From: Sedimentisphaerales bacterium
GTDB taxonomy: Bacteria > Planctomycetota > Phycisphaerae > Sedimentisphaerales > Anaerobacaceae
Assembly (NCBI GenBank): GCA_016935195.1
Contig: JAFGRL010000089.1
Location: 25,082 to 89,081 of the forward strand
Direction of reading: 5' to 3'
DNA length: 64,000 bases
This document shows, one piece after another, positions 15,993 to 25,545 of this stretch. The translations under genes and the position numbers were made by a program. Position 1 is the stretch's first letter. Every line of letters begins with the position of its first letter. Below the pieces are notes generated by a model. The model was given only the letters and a program-made list of their open reading frames with translations. It had not been told where the DNA came from and did no database searches.

Positions 15993-16871
15993 GTGAGGTC
16001 CAGAGCAAAAATGATTTGTCCGATCAATATTGGCATAGCAGGTTGGTCCTATCCGGATTGGAATGGGATTGTTTATACTAATTCGAAGGCCGACCAACTT
16101 GAATTTATCAGTAATTTCGTGGATTGTATCGAAATTAACAGCACCTTTTACCGCCCGCCCTTTGAAAAGACAACGAAATCATGGCTGGAGAGAACCTCGA
16201 AACATCCGGAGTTTTTCTTCACCGCCAAGCTGCACAAGCGATTTACTCACGAAGGCCGGATTGACCCCGAGATAGTAAAGTATTTCCATAAAGGTTTCGA
16301 GCCTCTTTTACAAGCAGGTAAGCTCAAAAGCCTGCTTGTGCAATTTAGGTATGACTATTCTGATACCAGGGGTAATCGTCAGCACTTATCAAATATAGTG
16401 AAGAATTTCTCCGATACCTTTAATCTGGCCGTAGAGTTAAGACATAAATCGTGGGAGAAAGCGGATGCGATGGGCTTTTTGCAGGAACTCGGCGTTTCAG
16501 TCTGTAATCTTGATTATCCGACAACCTTTAATTCATTTGATATGCAGCAGTGCACCGTAGGCAGAGCAGGATATTTCAGGATGCACGGCAGAAATGCAGA
16601 AAAATGGTTCAGTAAGGCGGGCAGGGACCAGACTTACAATTACTACTATGACAACAAGGAACTTTCCCAGATAAAATCGAGGCTTGAAAAATTAGCCCAG
16701 GCGTTTGAGACTTTAACGGTAATCGCTAACAATCATTATAAAGGAGCTGAACTTGCCAACGCCCTTGAGTTAAAATATCTGTTAACAGACCAAAAGCAGG
16801 TCGTCCCAGAGGGTCTTTTACGGACATATCCAAAGCTGGCGCAGATTTCCTCGAACAGACAGCTTTTCTGA
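15993..16871 (+). CDS. DUF72-family protein
   Basis: This 292-aa protein belongs to the DUF72 (YecE-like) family, a TIM-barrel-like fold of unknown enzymatic role. The family signature is clear: INIGIAGWSYPDWNG near the N-terminus, FVDCIEINSTFYRPP, FFFTAKLHKRFTH, and the C-terminal VIANNHYKGAELANALEL. The GTG at 15993 directly abuts the lexA stop and has GAGGG 8 nt upstream; an ATG at 16011 is closer to the family's usual start. Its place between lexA and umuD suggests co-transcription and SOS induction, which is an inference from order only. Confidence 0.85.
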   Translation: MRSRAKMICPINIGIAGWSYPDWNGIVYTNSKADQLEFISNFVDCIEINSTFYRPPFEKTTKSWLERTSKHPEFFFTAKLHKRFTHEGRIDPEIVKYFHKGFEPLLQAGKLKSLLVQFRYDYSDTRGNRQHLSNIVKNFSDTFNLAVELRHKSWEKADAMGFLQELGVSVCNLDYPTTFNSFDMQQCTVGRAGYFRMHGRNAEKWFSKAGRDQTYNYYYDNKELSQIKSRLEKLAQAFETLTVIANNHYKGAELANALELKYLLTDQKQVVPEGLLRTYPKLAQISSNRQLF

Positions 16872-16902
16872 GCTTTTTCAACAGTTTGGAGATAATCAGT
16901 TT

Positions 16903-17334
16903 GTGAAAACTACAGGTGAAATAGTTTATAGGCCGGATTCGTCAACGCAATATCTGCAATCTTTTTTTGATGTGGGTGTATCGGCGGGATTCCCTTCCCC
17001 GGCTGCCGACTATGAAGAGGGCAAACTCGACTTAAACAGGCATTTAATTAGAAACCCTGCAGCTACCTTTTTCGTTAAAGCGAATGGTGATTCAATGATC
17101 GGTGCTGGGATACATTCAGGAGATATTCTGATTGTTGACCGCAGCCTTGAGCCAAAGGATAAAAGCGTTGTTATTGCAGTTATAAACGGCGAGTTGACGG
17201 TCAAAAAAATCAGAATTCGGAACAGGAAAATTATCTTAGAGCCGGAAAATCACAATTACCCAGTACAAGAGATAACCCCTGATACTGACTTTGAAGTTTG
17301 GGGAGTGGTGACCAGCGTTATCCACAGGCTATGA
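16903..17334 (+). CDS. umuD: UmuD-like S24 peptidase, DNA polymerase V accessory subunit
   Basis: This 143-aa protein is self-cleaved under RecA to give UmuD', which partners UmuC in translesion polymerase V. Visible are the putative cleavage bond Ala28-Gly29 in SAGFPSP, catalytic Ser64 in NGDSMIGAG and Lys101 in ELTVKK. It lacks a DNA-binding domain, which separates it from LexA. It starts with GTG, with GGAG about 11 nt upstream. Its stop overlaps the umuC start as ATGA (17331-17334), indicating translational coupling of the two polymerase subunits. Confidence 0.92.
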   Translation: MKTTGEIVYRPDSSTQYLQSFFDVGVSAGFPSPAADYEEGKLDLNRHLIRNPAATFFVKANGDSMIGAGIHSGDILIVDRSLEPKDKSVVIAVINGELTVKKIRIRNRKIILEPENHNYPVQEITPDTDFEVWGVVTSVIHRL

Positions 17335-18587
17335 AAGAGCTATTTGCACTTGTTGATTGCAATAACTTCTATGTTTCCTGTGAGCGGGTTTTTAACCCGG
17401 AACTGGCACACAGGCCGGTAGTGGTATTATCCAATAATGACGGGTGTGTTATTGCCCGCTCGAACGAAGCAAAAGCCCTTGGTATCAGCATGGGCGTTCC
17501 CGCCTTTAAAGTTAAGAATATAATCGATAGAAATGCTGTTAAGGTTTTTTCATCAAACTATGCACTTTACGCTGATATGTCCAGCCGGGTTATGGAGACG
17601 CTGTCAACTTTTAGCCCTGAGATAGAAATCTATTCAATTGATGAAGCGTTTGTCGATATTGCTGGTTTCAATTGCTCACTGACAGATTACGGTCGAAACA
17701 TACAAAGAACCGTCAGGCAATGGACAGGAATACCGGTATCGGTGGGTATAGCCCAAACCAAAACGCTTGCAAAGATAGCCAACAGGATTGCCAAAACATC
17801 AGCAAAGGCCGATAGCGTGCTGGATTTGACTCATTCTCCGTATCTAAACAAGGCGTTGGATAAAACTCCGATTGAAAAAGTCTGGGGGGTTGGACTAAAA
17901 ACGGCTCTTAAACTAAAAAGGGCTGGTATTGAAACGGCTCTGGCCCTGAGAGATGTGGATATAAGCTGGATCAGGCAGAAATTTGGCGTTGTGGGAGCAA
18001 GGACGGTCTATGAGTTAAGAGGCGTCAGCTGTTATGCATTAGAGCAAAATCCGCCGGCCAAGAAATCGATCTCCGTTACACGGACGTTCGGCAGAGAAGT
18101 GGACTCGGTCGAACAGTTAAAAGAAGCCATTGCCAGTTATATTTCAATAGCAGCAGAAAAATTAAGGCAGCAGCATTTAGCAGCCTGTGTAATGACTGTG
18201 TTTGTAGCGACCAGCCGATTCATCAAAAACAGATATTCCAACTTCTATACTATGGAATTTCCGGTTGCAACTAATGACACTGTCGAGTTGATTCGCCGCG
18301 GGCTGGTTTGCACTGATAATTTATATCGGAAAGGATACCGGTTTAAAAAGTGCGGCCTCACCCTTAACAGCCTAGTGCCGGAAGGACAAATTCAAGGAAG
18401 TTTGTTTGATAGTACTGACAGAGATAAATCCGGGCGATTGATGCAGGCCGTTGATGCTGTAAATGCCAGAGTGAGCTGTCCGCTTCATTGGGCAGCAGAG
18501 GGCTTGAATCAAAGCTGGGCGGTGAAGTTCAATCGGCGATCGCACAGATATACTACCCGGTGGGATGAACTGCCTGTAGTGGCATAA
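17331..18587 (+). CDS. umuC: Translesion DNA polymerase V catalytic subunit
   Basis: This 418-aa Y-family polymerase copies damaged templates with low fidelity. The palm carries [16 protein letters not shown] (first metal-binding Asp, residue about 8) and the second acidic pair in [10 protein letters not shown] (about residues 102-111). The helix-hairpin-helix thumb ([20 protein letters not shown]) and the little-finger domain follow, and the C-terminal UmuC-specific tail is present. The length matches the family (about 420). The ATG at 17331 overlaps the umuD stop; an upstream in-frame start at 17298 inside umuD is rejected. Expression is expected to follow LexA control. Confidence 0.95.
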   Translation: MKELFALVDCNNFYVSCERVFNPELAHRPVVVLSNNDGCVIARSNEAKALGISMGVPAFKVKNIIDRNAVKVFSSNYALYADMSSRVMETLSTFSPEIEIYSIDEAFVDIAGFNCSLTDYGRNIQRTVRQWTGIPVSVGIAQTKTLAKIANRIAKTSAKADSVLDLTHSPYLNKALDKTPIEKVWGVGLKTALKLKRAGIETALALRDVDISWIRQKFGVVGARTVYELRGVSCYALEQNPPAKKSISVTRTFGREVDSVEQLKEAIASYISIAAEKLRQQHLAACVMTVFVATSRFIKNRYSNFYTMEFPVATNDTVELIRRGLVCTDNLYRKGYRFKKCGLTLNSLVPEGQIQGSLFDSTDRDKSGRLMQAVDAVNARVSCPLHWAAEGLNQSWAVKFNRRSHRYTTRWDELPVVA

Positions 18588-18959
18588 CTGGAAGGACTTG
18601 ACAGCTCTGGTTATTTGGCTTTGAATGAGTAAGAGAAAAATCGGATATCGAATTCGGTTGCTTGCTCTCGGTCAGTCGGGTCACAACTGTTAAGCCTGAC
18701 AGGTTTACGGTTTGTTTGAAGGTCAACGGCTAATTCTGTCATCTTGCAATTCACATCTGCTCCAACTATAATTTGTACTTACCAAGGATGTGGGTCCTGA
18801 TCGACATCTGATAGAACAAGGCCGTGACAATGTGGAGCAGATGGCGACTTTCCTGAAAAAAACTGCCACTGCTGGTATGTTGACGTTTGATTACGGCAGG
18901 AACTTTACTGTGAAAAACCTGAAGAAGTTGCGGATACAATCGTAATTACGGAGACAATT
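18588..18959. other. Intergenic stretch, 372 bp, with a short open remnant
   Basis: No complete gene is supported. No strong hairpin with a T-run follows umuC. The only coherent reading is the open segment at 18772-18945, listed separately. A 22-codon ATG frame at 18625 has no ribosome-binding site and is not called. Confidence 0.5.
18772..18945 (+). pseudogene. Possible C-terminal gene remnant
   Basis: After an in-frame stop at 18769, one frame stays open for 57 codons and ends in TAA at 18943. It reads protein-like sequence, including DVGPDRHLIEQGRDNVEQM and TFDYGRNFTVKNLKKLRI. There is no ATG near its beginning (only a GTG at 18790) and no ribosome-binding site. It resembles the tail of a longer gene whose front is lost. 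The family is not recognised and chance is possible. Confidence 0.3.
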
Positions 18960-19547
18960 ATGAGTTCAAGAGTACCGAGCCGCCAGGAAGCATTTAGCCT
19001 GTTGACTGAATACAACAAGAATCAAGGATTGATCAAACACGCCTTGGCTGTCGAAGCTGTCATGCGTTACTGTGCCGGCAAGCGAGGCCAGGACGAGGAA
19101 AAGTGGGGCATTATAGGCTTGATTCACGACCTGGATTACGAGCAGTTTCCAGACCAGCACTGCCGCAAAACGCAGGAGATTCTTCAAGAGCACGGCTGGC
19201 CGGCCGAATACATTCGAGCTGCTATCTCCCACGGTTGGGGCATATGCAACGATGTTAAGCCAGAGACAGAGCTTGAGAAAACTCTTTTCGCCGTTGATGT
19301 GTTAACCGGCCTGGTTGTTGCCACAGCTTTGGTTAGGCCATCGAAAAGTGTGTTGGACCTGACTGCCAGGTCGGTCAAAAAGAAGTGGAAAGACAAGGCC
19401 TTTGCCGCCGGTGTCGATCGCTCCATCATCCAGAAGGGAGCTGAGATGTTGGGCGTAGAACTAAGTGAACTTATAACTGATGTTATCATAGGAATGCGCG
19501 ATGTAGCTGAGGAGATTGGCCTGAAAGGTCAAGGCACAGATGCATAG
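18960..19547 (+). CDS. HD-domain (HDIG) phosphohydrolase-like protein
   Basis: This 195-aa protein has an HD domain, the metal-dependent phosphohydrolase fold. The ligand pattern is visible as His27 (IKHALAVEAVM), the doublet His56-Asp57 (GLIHDLDYEQFP), His91 (AISHGWG) and an Asp near residue 112 (LFAVDVLTGL). Small stand-alone HDIG proteins of this type are widespread, and their substrates (nucleotides or other phosphate esters) are usually unknown. It stands alone between the umuC spacer and the leftward folP gene. Confidence 0.8.
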   Translation: MSSRVPSRQEAFSLLTEYNKNQGLIKHALAVEAVMRYCAGKRGQDEEKWGIIGLIHDLDYEQFPDQHCRKTQEILQEHGWPAEYIRAAISHGWGICNDVKPETELEKTLFAVDVLTGLVVATALVRPSKSVLDLTARSVKKKWKDKAFAAGVDRSIIQKGAEMLGVELSELITDVIIGMRDVAEEIGLKGQGTDA

Positions 19548-19649
19548 AATACTGACTAGAGTCTTGAAGATGACTCAAAAAAGCAAAAACGCGGCAAAAT
19601 AATGCAGGCGGTTGGCTATATTTTCTAAAAATTTGGATTCCCGGCTGAT

Positions 19650-20498
19650 TCAGTGAATTGCATTTACCACACTTATCACATCAACCATTTCAGCTACGTC
19701 GTGAACCCGCACTACCGACACCCCTGATGTAATGGACAGGCAGACTGTGGCGGCGGTGCCGAATATTCGGTCAGCGGGATTTTCTTTACCGGTGAGTTTG
19801 CCTAAGAAGCTTTTTCTGCTGGTACCCACTAAAACGCGGTAGCTGGTTGCAACAAACTTATTGATATTTTTCAAAAGCTCGAGGTTGTGCTCCAGAGTTT
19901 TGCCAAATCCTATTCCGGGATCGATAAAAATATTCTTGCTGTCTATGCCAAGCTGCTCAGCTTGCTTTGCCCGTTCTAATAGAAAGCCCAAGACCTCGCC
20001 CACCACATCGTTATATTTTGGCTCGGCCTGCATAGTTTTAGGCGTCCCCTGCATATGCATCAAGACAACAGGAATATCTTTTTCTGCTGCTAATTTGCCC
20101 AGGCGTTCATCGCTTAAAGCTGTAATATCATTTATCATAGTTGCCCCGGCCTCTAAAGCGGCTTTTGCAACCTTATGATTGTATGTATCGATACTAACAG
20201 GCACATTTGTCTTTTCGCAAAGTGCTTTTATTATCGGGGCCGCTCGTTGTATCTGCTCCTCTGCTGCAACCGGTCTTGCTCCCGGCCGGGTCGATTCGGC
20301 TCCGACATCAATGATTGCTGCGCCATCGGCAGCCATTTTTAAGGCCTGTTTGACCGCCTTGTCTGTATCAAGAAACAGCCCGCCATCGCTAAAAGAGTCG
20401 GGTGTAACATTCAAAATTCCCATTACTAAGCAGCCTGTCGAGAAATCCAGCCTGCCCCCCGGCCATTCGAGAACATTTGACCTGATTTTTCTGTCCAT
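19650..20498 (-). CDS. folP: Dihydropteroate synthase
   Basis: This enzyme condenses 6-hydroxymethyl-dihydropterin pyrophosphate with p-aminobenzoate to dihydropteroate in folate synthesis, and is the sulfonamide target. The 282-aa TIM barrel has both family signatures: LVMGILNVTPDSFSDGG (about residues 24-40) and AAIIDVGAESTRPGARPV (about residues 60-77). Further conserved blocks are VPVSIDTYNHKV, INDITAL, VLMHMQGTP, IFIDPGIGFGKT and VGTSRKSFLG. The product faces pdxB on the same strand with a 32-bp gap. No other folate genes are nearby. Confidence 0.97.
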   Translation of the reverse strand: MDRKIRSNVLEWPGGRLDFSTGCLVMGILNVTPDSFSDGGLFLDTDKAVKQALKMAADGAAIIDVGAESTRPGARPVAAEEQIQRAAPIIKALCEKTNVPVSIDTYNHKVAKAALEAGATMINDITALSDERLGKLAAEKDIPVVLMHMQGTPKTMQAEPKYNDVVGEVLGFLLERAKQAEQLGIDSKNIFIDPGIGFGKTLEHNLELLKNINKFVATSYRVLVGTSRKSFLGKLTGKENPADRIFGTAATVCLSITSGVSVVRVHDVAEMVDVISVVNAIH

Positions 20499-20530
20499 CG
20501 CCTATTCCTGAACTTCCATTCGCTCCTGAC

Positions 20531-21679
20531 TTACTTATCAACTAAAAATCCTATACCCTCTAATTTTTTTGCCAATTTCGCATCGGTCTTTTCGATTTTT
20601 ATTCTCGTATTTTTGAATTCCCTTCTGGCCGGGTAGTTTTTACGAAGTTGATCGAAAAACGCTCCTCTTTTGCCTTGAGTCTTATCACATATCCACCTTA
20701 GGTTCGAATCATCTTGGCAAATATTGTAAATCTTTTTTATAATTTCGCAGACCACATTCTCCCTGTGTTTGCCCTGTAATGTTACTTTCAACTGAGGTAC
20801 CTTTGGTTTGCCCAACAGGTTCCCTGCCTCAAAACCGGTCTCAAGGCCAAAGTATTCACACATCACTTTGTACAACGTAATCGTGCCTGCAACTTTGCCG
20901 TCAAGAGAGTAGCCGGCAATGTGAGGCGTACCAATATCAACCATCTGAAGCAATTCTATATCGATGTTCGGCTCATTTTCCCAGACATCGAGCACAACTG
21001 CCCTTAATCTGCCGGACTTAATTGCACTTTTTAACGCAGCGCTATCAACAACTCGGCCTCGGGATGTATTTAGAAAGATGCATTTGTTCTTTAATGTATT
21101 AAAGAACGTTCTGTCGGCTAAATGAAACGTTTTGTCAATGCCTTCGAAGGTTAAGGGCGTATGCAGGGTAATAAAATCGCAGTCGTAGAGCTGCTCTATT
21201 GGGCGGTACTTCATATCACGTGTTTCTCTCTCTAAGGGTGGGTCGTTAAGACAAACTTTCATCTCCAGAGCAGTGCACTTATCAGCAACTTTGTTGCCGA
21301 TATTACCGGCGCCGATAATCCCAATGGATTTGCCGGCCAGTTTGGTCTTATGTACTTTCGCTACGGCCAGCAGTGCTGCCACAATATACTCAGCCACAGA
21401 GTTTGCATTTGCTCCTGATGCCGATGCAAAACCGATGCCGCTTCTTCGCAGAAATTCGACATCGATGTGCTCAGTGCCGGCCGTAGCGGTTCCCACAAAG
21501 CGAACCTTACTGTCCTTGAGCAAATGCGAATCTACGGGGGTAACACTGCGAACAAGTAATACGTCAGCATCTGTAACTGTATCAGATGTTATTTTCCTGC
21601 CTGGGAAAAGCTCGACTCTGCCGAGAGAAGAAAAACACTCTTTGACGTATGGAATGTTTTCATCAGCAATTATCTTCAT
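20531..21679 (-). CDS. pdxB: Erythronate-4-phosphate dehydrogenase
   Basis: This 382-aa NAD-dependent D-2-hydroxyacid dehydrogenase oxidises 4-phosphoerythronate in the DXP-dependent vitamin B6 route. It begins MKIIADENIPY, typical of PdxB, with the Rossmann motif GIIGAGNIGNKVADKC (about residues 114-129). The catalytic Arg (LNTSRGRVVD), Glu (VWENEPNID) and His (GTPHIAGYS) are in order, followed by a C-terminal dimerisation domain. Generic D-2-hydroxyacid dehydrogenases lack this long tail. The start overlaps the amrS stop by 4 bp, so translation is likely coupled. Confidence 0.92.
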   Translation of the reverse strand: MKIIADENIPYVKECFSSLGRVELFPGRKITSDTVTDADVLLVRSVTPVDSHLLKDSKVRFVGTATAGTEHIDVEFLRRSGIGFASASGANANSVAEYIVAALLAVAKVHKTKLAGKSIGIIGAGNIGNKVADKCTALEMKVCLNDPPLERETRDMKYRPIEQLYDCDFITLHTPLTFEGIDKTFHLADRTFFNTLKNKCIFLNTSRGRVVDSAALKSAIKSGRLRAVVLDVWENEPNIDIELLQMVDIGTPHIAGYSLDGKVAGTITLYKVMCEYFGLETGFEAGNLLGKPKVPQLKVTLQGKHRENVVCEIIKKIYNICQDDSNLRWICDKTQGKRGAFFDQLRKNYPARREFKNTRIKIEKTDAKLAKKLEGIGFLVDK

Positions 21680-22728
21680 TGATTTGTGTTTGACATTTCG
21701 TATCCAGCAATGTCAGTTCCGCAATAAGGGCATTTATCCTGGTTTATAATGTTTTCTCTTATGGTATATCCGGTGCGTTTTATCAGTACCTTCTTGCAGT
21801 TATAGCAGAAGGTGCTCTCGGTCTTTGTGCCCGGCACATTGCCGAGGTACACATAATGCAAACCGGCATTTATACCAATGTTATATGCTTTCTCAAGGGT
21901 CTCCATCGGAGTTGGTACTGAATCCGTGTATTTATATTGCGGTACAAACCGGCTGATATGCCAGGGGACATCAGGCCCGGCTTTATTGACGATAAAATCA
22001 GCAAGCTGTTTTAGCTCCTGCTCACTATCATTTTCCCCCGGAACCAGCAGTGTTGTAATCTCCATCCATATATCTGTTTCATTTGCGATATAGCGAATTG
22101 TATCGAGCACCGGATGTAAACTCGCTTTGCACAGCCGCTTGTAATAATTCTCACTGAAAGATTTGAGGTCGATGTTTATCCCGTCCAGCCAATCCTTCGC
22201 AAAATCAATTGCCTCAGTGGTTTCATACCCGTTACTGACAAAAACGTTCGTCAAGCCTCTTTCTTTTGCCAGCCTTCCGCAGTCGTTGCACAATTCCATA
22301 AAAATAGTTGGTTCGGTATAGGTATAAGCGATGCTTTTGCAATTGCTTTGGACAGCGGCGACAACTATTTGCTCGGGACTTATTGCCTGGCCGTCAATTT
22401 GACCGTCTTCAATAGCTGCCTGACTTATCTGCCAGTTCTGACAGAACACGCACTGGAAGTTGCAGCCCATCGTCGCTATTGAAAAACTGCGTGAGCCGGG
22501 CTGAAAGTGAAATAAGGGCTTTTTCTCAATCGGGTCGGCATTAGCCGAACAAACCTTATCATAATTTAGCGAATACAGTACCCCGCCTATATTCTTGCGG
22601 ACAGCACAGATGCCTGTTTTACCCTCATCGAGCAGACATCGCCAGTTGCAGAGCTTGCACCTGACCTTCTGTCCATCTTGAGGTTCCCACAATACCGCAC
22701 GTTTTAAGTTTTCCTTATTGTTTGGCAT
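21676..22728 (-). CDS. amrS: AmmeMemoRadiSam-system radical SAM enzyme
   Basis: This 350-aa radical SAM protein is of the AmrS/PflA-like group. The 4Fe-4S motif C-x3-C-x2-C is at Cys89, Cys93 and Cys96 (MGCNFQCVFCQNW). An N-terminal Cys set (RCKLCNWRCLL, with GICAVRKN after it) and a C-terminal CYNC...CPYC pair look like zinc or extra cluster sites. AmrS commonly occurs with AmrA/Memo partners; they are not in this window, and the substrate is not established. The 4-bp overlap with pdxB indicates one operon. Confidence 0.9.
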   Translation of the reverse strand: MPNNKENLKRAVLWEPQDGQKVRCKLCNWRCLLDEGKTGICAVRKNIGGVLYSLNYDKVCSANADPIEKKPLFHFQPGSRSFSIATMGCNFQCVFCQNWQISQAAIEDGQIDGQAISPEQIVVAAVQSNCKSIAYTYTEPTIFMELCNDCGRLAKERGLTNVFVSNGYETTEAIDFAKDWLDGINIDLKSFSENYYKRLCKASLHPVLDTIRYIANETDIWMEITTLLVPGENDSEQELKQLADFIVNKAGPDVPWHISRFVPQYKYTDSVPTPMETLEKAYNIGINAGLHYVYLGNVPGTKTESTFCYNCKKVLIKRTGYTIRENIINQDKCPYCGTDIAGYEMSNTNQ

Positions 22729-22739
22729 AACAGAGTGTA

Positions 22740-23705
22740 TTACTGCGGATGGTAGTGCCTTGCCAGTGCGGCTGCACCTACTATTCCCGCATCTTCACCA
22801 AGGGTAGCAAAGCATATCTCCAAAGGCTCTTTTTTCAACGTCCAGATATGCCTGCCGAAGTAATACCTTATTCGCTCCAGCAAGATATCTCCTGCTGCAA
22901 TCATTCCTCCGGCGAAGACTATACGCCTGGGTTCTGTTACGTGAAGCATGTTGACACATAGAATTGCCAGAGCTTGTGCGGTTTCATCTGTTACTCGCCT
23001 GGCCAAATCATCTCCGGCGGCAAGGTGTTCATAGACATCTTTGCTGGTTATCTGTCCTTTTTCCTTCAAAACCTGCTCAAGGCTTGATTTTTCTGATGCC
23101 TCTATGGCTTCTGTTGCTCTTTTGGCGGTTGAGTTTGCTGATGCGTATGCTTCAACGCAGCCGCGTTGGCCGCAATTGCAGCTTCTGCCGCCCGGTCGGT
23201 AAATGATATGGCCGAGCTCTGCACCATTTCCATCCCAGCCGCGAACAAGCTCACCATCGCATATAATGCCGCCGCCGATACCGCTGCCTAATGTGAAGAA
23301 AACCATATCCTTGACGCCTTTGCCAGCCCCGACCACGTATTCGCCCCAGCAGGCAACATTTGCGTCATTATCCAAGACAACGGGTTTGCCAAGTTTTTCA
23401 CCAAGAATCCGGCAGATGGAAACATTTCTGAATTTCGGCATATTGGTCGAAGCTATGATGATGCCGTCGCGGTATTTCGCCGGGCCGGGGCTTCCCATAC
23501 CTACAGCAATAACATTATCCAGTGAAAAAGATTTTTCGGATATCAACTCTCGAACCGTTTGGTCCATCCTGTTGATGACGGCCTCAGGGCCCATATCTGC
23601 ATTGGTGGGAACGGATGTTTTGCCAAGCAGCTCCATTTCACCGTTGAAACAACCAAATTTAATGTTCGTTGCACCTAAGTCAATTCCGACAAAAATCCTG
23701 TTCAT
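22740..23705 (-). CDS. ROK-family sugar kinase, probable glucokinase
   Basis: This 321-aa kinase has the ROK layout: N-terminal phosphate loop VGIDLGATNIKFG (about residues 5-17), DNDANVACWGE with the catalytic Asp, and LGSGIGGGII. The ROK zinc motif is GHIIYRPGGRSCNCGQRGCVEAY, with the His and three Cys. Glucokinase activity (glucose plus ATP to glucose-6-phosphate) is the best guess, and N-acyl hexosamines are alternatives. The ATG at 23705 is preferred because the last codons of galE provide GAGGA 8 nt upstream. A longer in-frame reading starting inside galE is rejected. It is co-transcribed with galE. Confidence 0.88.
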   Translation of the reverse strand: MNRIFVGIDLGATNIKFGCFNGEMELLGKTSVPTNADMGPEAVINRMDQTVRELISEKSFSLDNVIAVGMGSPGPAKYRDGIIIASTNMPKFRNVSICRILGEKLGKPVVLDNDANVACWGEYVVGAGKGVKDMVFFTLGSGIGGGIICDGELVRGWDGNGAELGHIIYRPGGRSCNCGQRGCVEAYASANSTAKRATEAIEASEKSSLEQVLKEKGQITSKDVYEHLAAGDDLARRVTDETAQALAILCVNMLHVTEPRRIVFAGGMIAAGDILLERIRYYFGRHIWTLKKEPLEICFATLGEDAGIVGAAALARHYHPQ

Positions 23706-23709
23706 TTTA

Positions 23710-24708
23710 CTAATCCTCGTAGCCTTTAGGGTGTTGGTTGTGCCACTGCCAGGCACTTTCGACAATCTGCTCTAATTTTGGAAATTTTATATCCCAGCCA
23801 AGCTCCGTTTTTGCTTTAGAAGCATCTGAGGTTAAAACCGGCGGATCGCCTGGGCGACGTTGGACAGGCAGTACCTGGAAATCCTTGCCGCTTATCTGCC
23901 TGACTGTCTCGATGACTTCTTTTACGGAATATCCTTTTCCGTTGCCGAGGTTGTATATCAATTCGCTGCTTTTGTTTTTATTGGAGCCGGCCAATTTCTC
24001 CAGGGCCAGTAAGTGAGCGGTGCACAAATCATCTACGTGAATGTAATCACGAATACAGGTGCCGTCGGGTGTCGGATAATCCGTACCGAAGATTTGTATG
24101 TCTCTTCGTTTTCCCATGGCGGCGGCAATCGTCAGAGGAATCAGGTGAGATTCGGGCCTGTGGTCTTCTCCTAAGGTTGCATCACTGCCGGCACCGGCAG
24201 CGTTGAAGTATCTTAATGCTGCATATCGCAGTCTGCCTGTTTGGCTTTGATAGTAACACATTTGCTCGACAGCCAATTTGGTTGAGCCATAAGGGTTTAT
24301 TGGCCTTTTGGGTGCGTTTTCATTTATAGGCGTTTTTTCCAGAATCCCGTAGACTGCAGCACTGCTGCTGAAAATGAAAATCTGCACATCGGCTTGTTCC
24401 ATAGCCCAGAGCAGATTCTGTGTGTTAGATAGATTATTACGATAATACTTCAATGGCAGTTGAACGGATTCGCCAACCTCAATAAAAGCGGCGAAGTGAA
24501 AAACAGCCTGAATCCTATAATCCCGGAGGGTTTTCAACAATAGTTGATAGTCATTCAAATCACCTTTGACAAATTCGGCATCTTTGACAGCTAAGTGGTG
24601 TCCTGTGCTGAGATTATCGTAAACAACCGGCTCATAACCGGCAGAGGTCAGGACAGAGGCCATATTGCTGCCGATGTAACCTGCTCCACCACATACCAAT
24701 ACTCTCAT
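23710..24708 (-). CDS. galE: UDP-glucose 4-epimerase
   Basis: This 332-aa short-chain dehydrogenase-type enzyme interconverts UDP-glucose and UDP-galactose with bound NAD+. The NAD motif GGAGYIGSN is at about residues 7-15. Catalytic Tyr140 and Lys144 are in NPYGSTKLA, with the Ser triad in FSSSAAVYG, and substrate-binding RYFNAAGA follows. The length fits the family (about 330-340). It lies directly before the ROK kinase, 4 bp from that gene's start, consistent with a small sugar-activation operon for envelope polysaccharide or galactose use. Confidence 0.95.
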   Translation of the reverse strand: MRVLVCGGAGYIGSNMASVLTSAGYEPVVYDNLSTGHHLAVKDAEFVKGDLNDYQLLLKTLRDYRIQAVFHFAAFIEVGESVQLPLKYYRNNLSNTQNLLWAMEQADVQIFIFSSSAAVYGILEKTPINENAPKRPINPYGSTKLAVEQMCYYQSQTGRLRYAALRYFNAAGAGSDATLGEDHRPESHLIPLTIAAAMGKRRDIQIFGTDYPTPDGTCIRDYIHVDDLCTAHLLALEKLAGSNKNKSSELIYNLGNGKGYSVKEVIETVRQISGKDFQVLPVQRRPGDPPVLTSDASKAKTELGWDIKFPKLEQIVESAWQWHNQHPKGYED

Positions 24709-24715
24709 ATCGCTG

Positions 24716-25306
24716 CTACCTGCAAGTACTGTATTTCAATTCTTTTTGCCTTAGCTTGTTTTCGAGCCGATTAAGAATCTCTGTGCACAATCCAGCATCC
24801 TTACCCAGATAAACCCAGCGCATACCCTTTGTTTGTTCGGGGGTCAGTTTGAATTTTTGGAGCATAGGCTCGCTCTTTGAGAACATCCGATATGCCTGTG
24901 CACTGCTGCTAACTTCGCGCTCGGGCAGGTTTAACCTATATATCTGGACAGAGCACTCTATGCAGAACTTGCCATTTTTCGGCCTTACATTGAGCTCTGC
25001 TGTTCGTCTGATTGTATGAAGGTTTGCTTCGAGGGTGTTAAAGGAACCGATACTGTCGCTTCGCCAGAACTCGAATAATTGAGGAGCCCTCAGGGGATTT
25101 GTCTTTACATACCCTGTCGCAATATCAGATTTATCAATGCTAAAATACATCTCGCCCAGAACATCTTCGGCAGCGGCAATTATTTTAGCTTTTCCAACAC
25201 CCTCGATGTCGACTGAAGTGCGCTGTTTTTGAACTTTATTTCCGGCACAACCTCCTATCACGAGGACCAAGGCAATATGCCAGAGCAAAGATGTTATCTT
25301 AGCCAT
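24716..25306 (-). CDS. Putative lipoprotein
   Basis: This 196-aa product (from Met at 25306) starts with a classic lipoprotein signal, MAKITSLLWHIALVLVIGGC, with the lipobox Cys at residue 20. The mature part is mixed alpha/beta and includes a stretch describing one compact domain (VGKAKIIAAAEDVLGEMYF to CIECSVQIYRLNLPERE). The family is not recognised. Longer in-frame readings to 25342 or 25363 would place charged residues before the signal peptide, so the internal Met is preferred. It lies 7 bp upstream of galE on the same strand. Confidence 0.7.
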   Translation of the reverse strand: MAKITSLLWHIALVLVIGGCAGNKVQKQRTSVDIEGVGKAKIIAAAEDVLGEMYFSIDKSDIATGYVKTNPLRAPQLFEFWRSDSIGSFNTLEANLHTIRRTAELNVRPKNGKFCIECSVQIYRLNLPEREVSSSAQAYRMFSKSEPMLQKFKLTPEQTKGMRWVYLGKDAGLCTEILNRLENKLRQKELKYSTCR

Positions 25307-25545
25307 TTTAATTGAAAGTTCGCCTTTTTTGTGAAAATTCATCCGCAGCCGTCTTTTCAACAAAACTATAAAACAAGCCTAAGAGCTTATACGGTTAGAC
25401 CAAGGGATTATAACCGTCGGTTCGATTGCTCTCAAGCTAATTTCCAGGAGCCTATTTGGTAAATTATACCTTTAAAGTTGCTGCGATTTTAATACCGATA
25501 TTGATAATATAGCTTCGGCGATTATTTTTTTGTATTGGTTTATAA

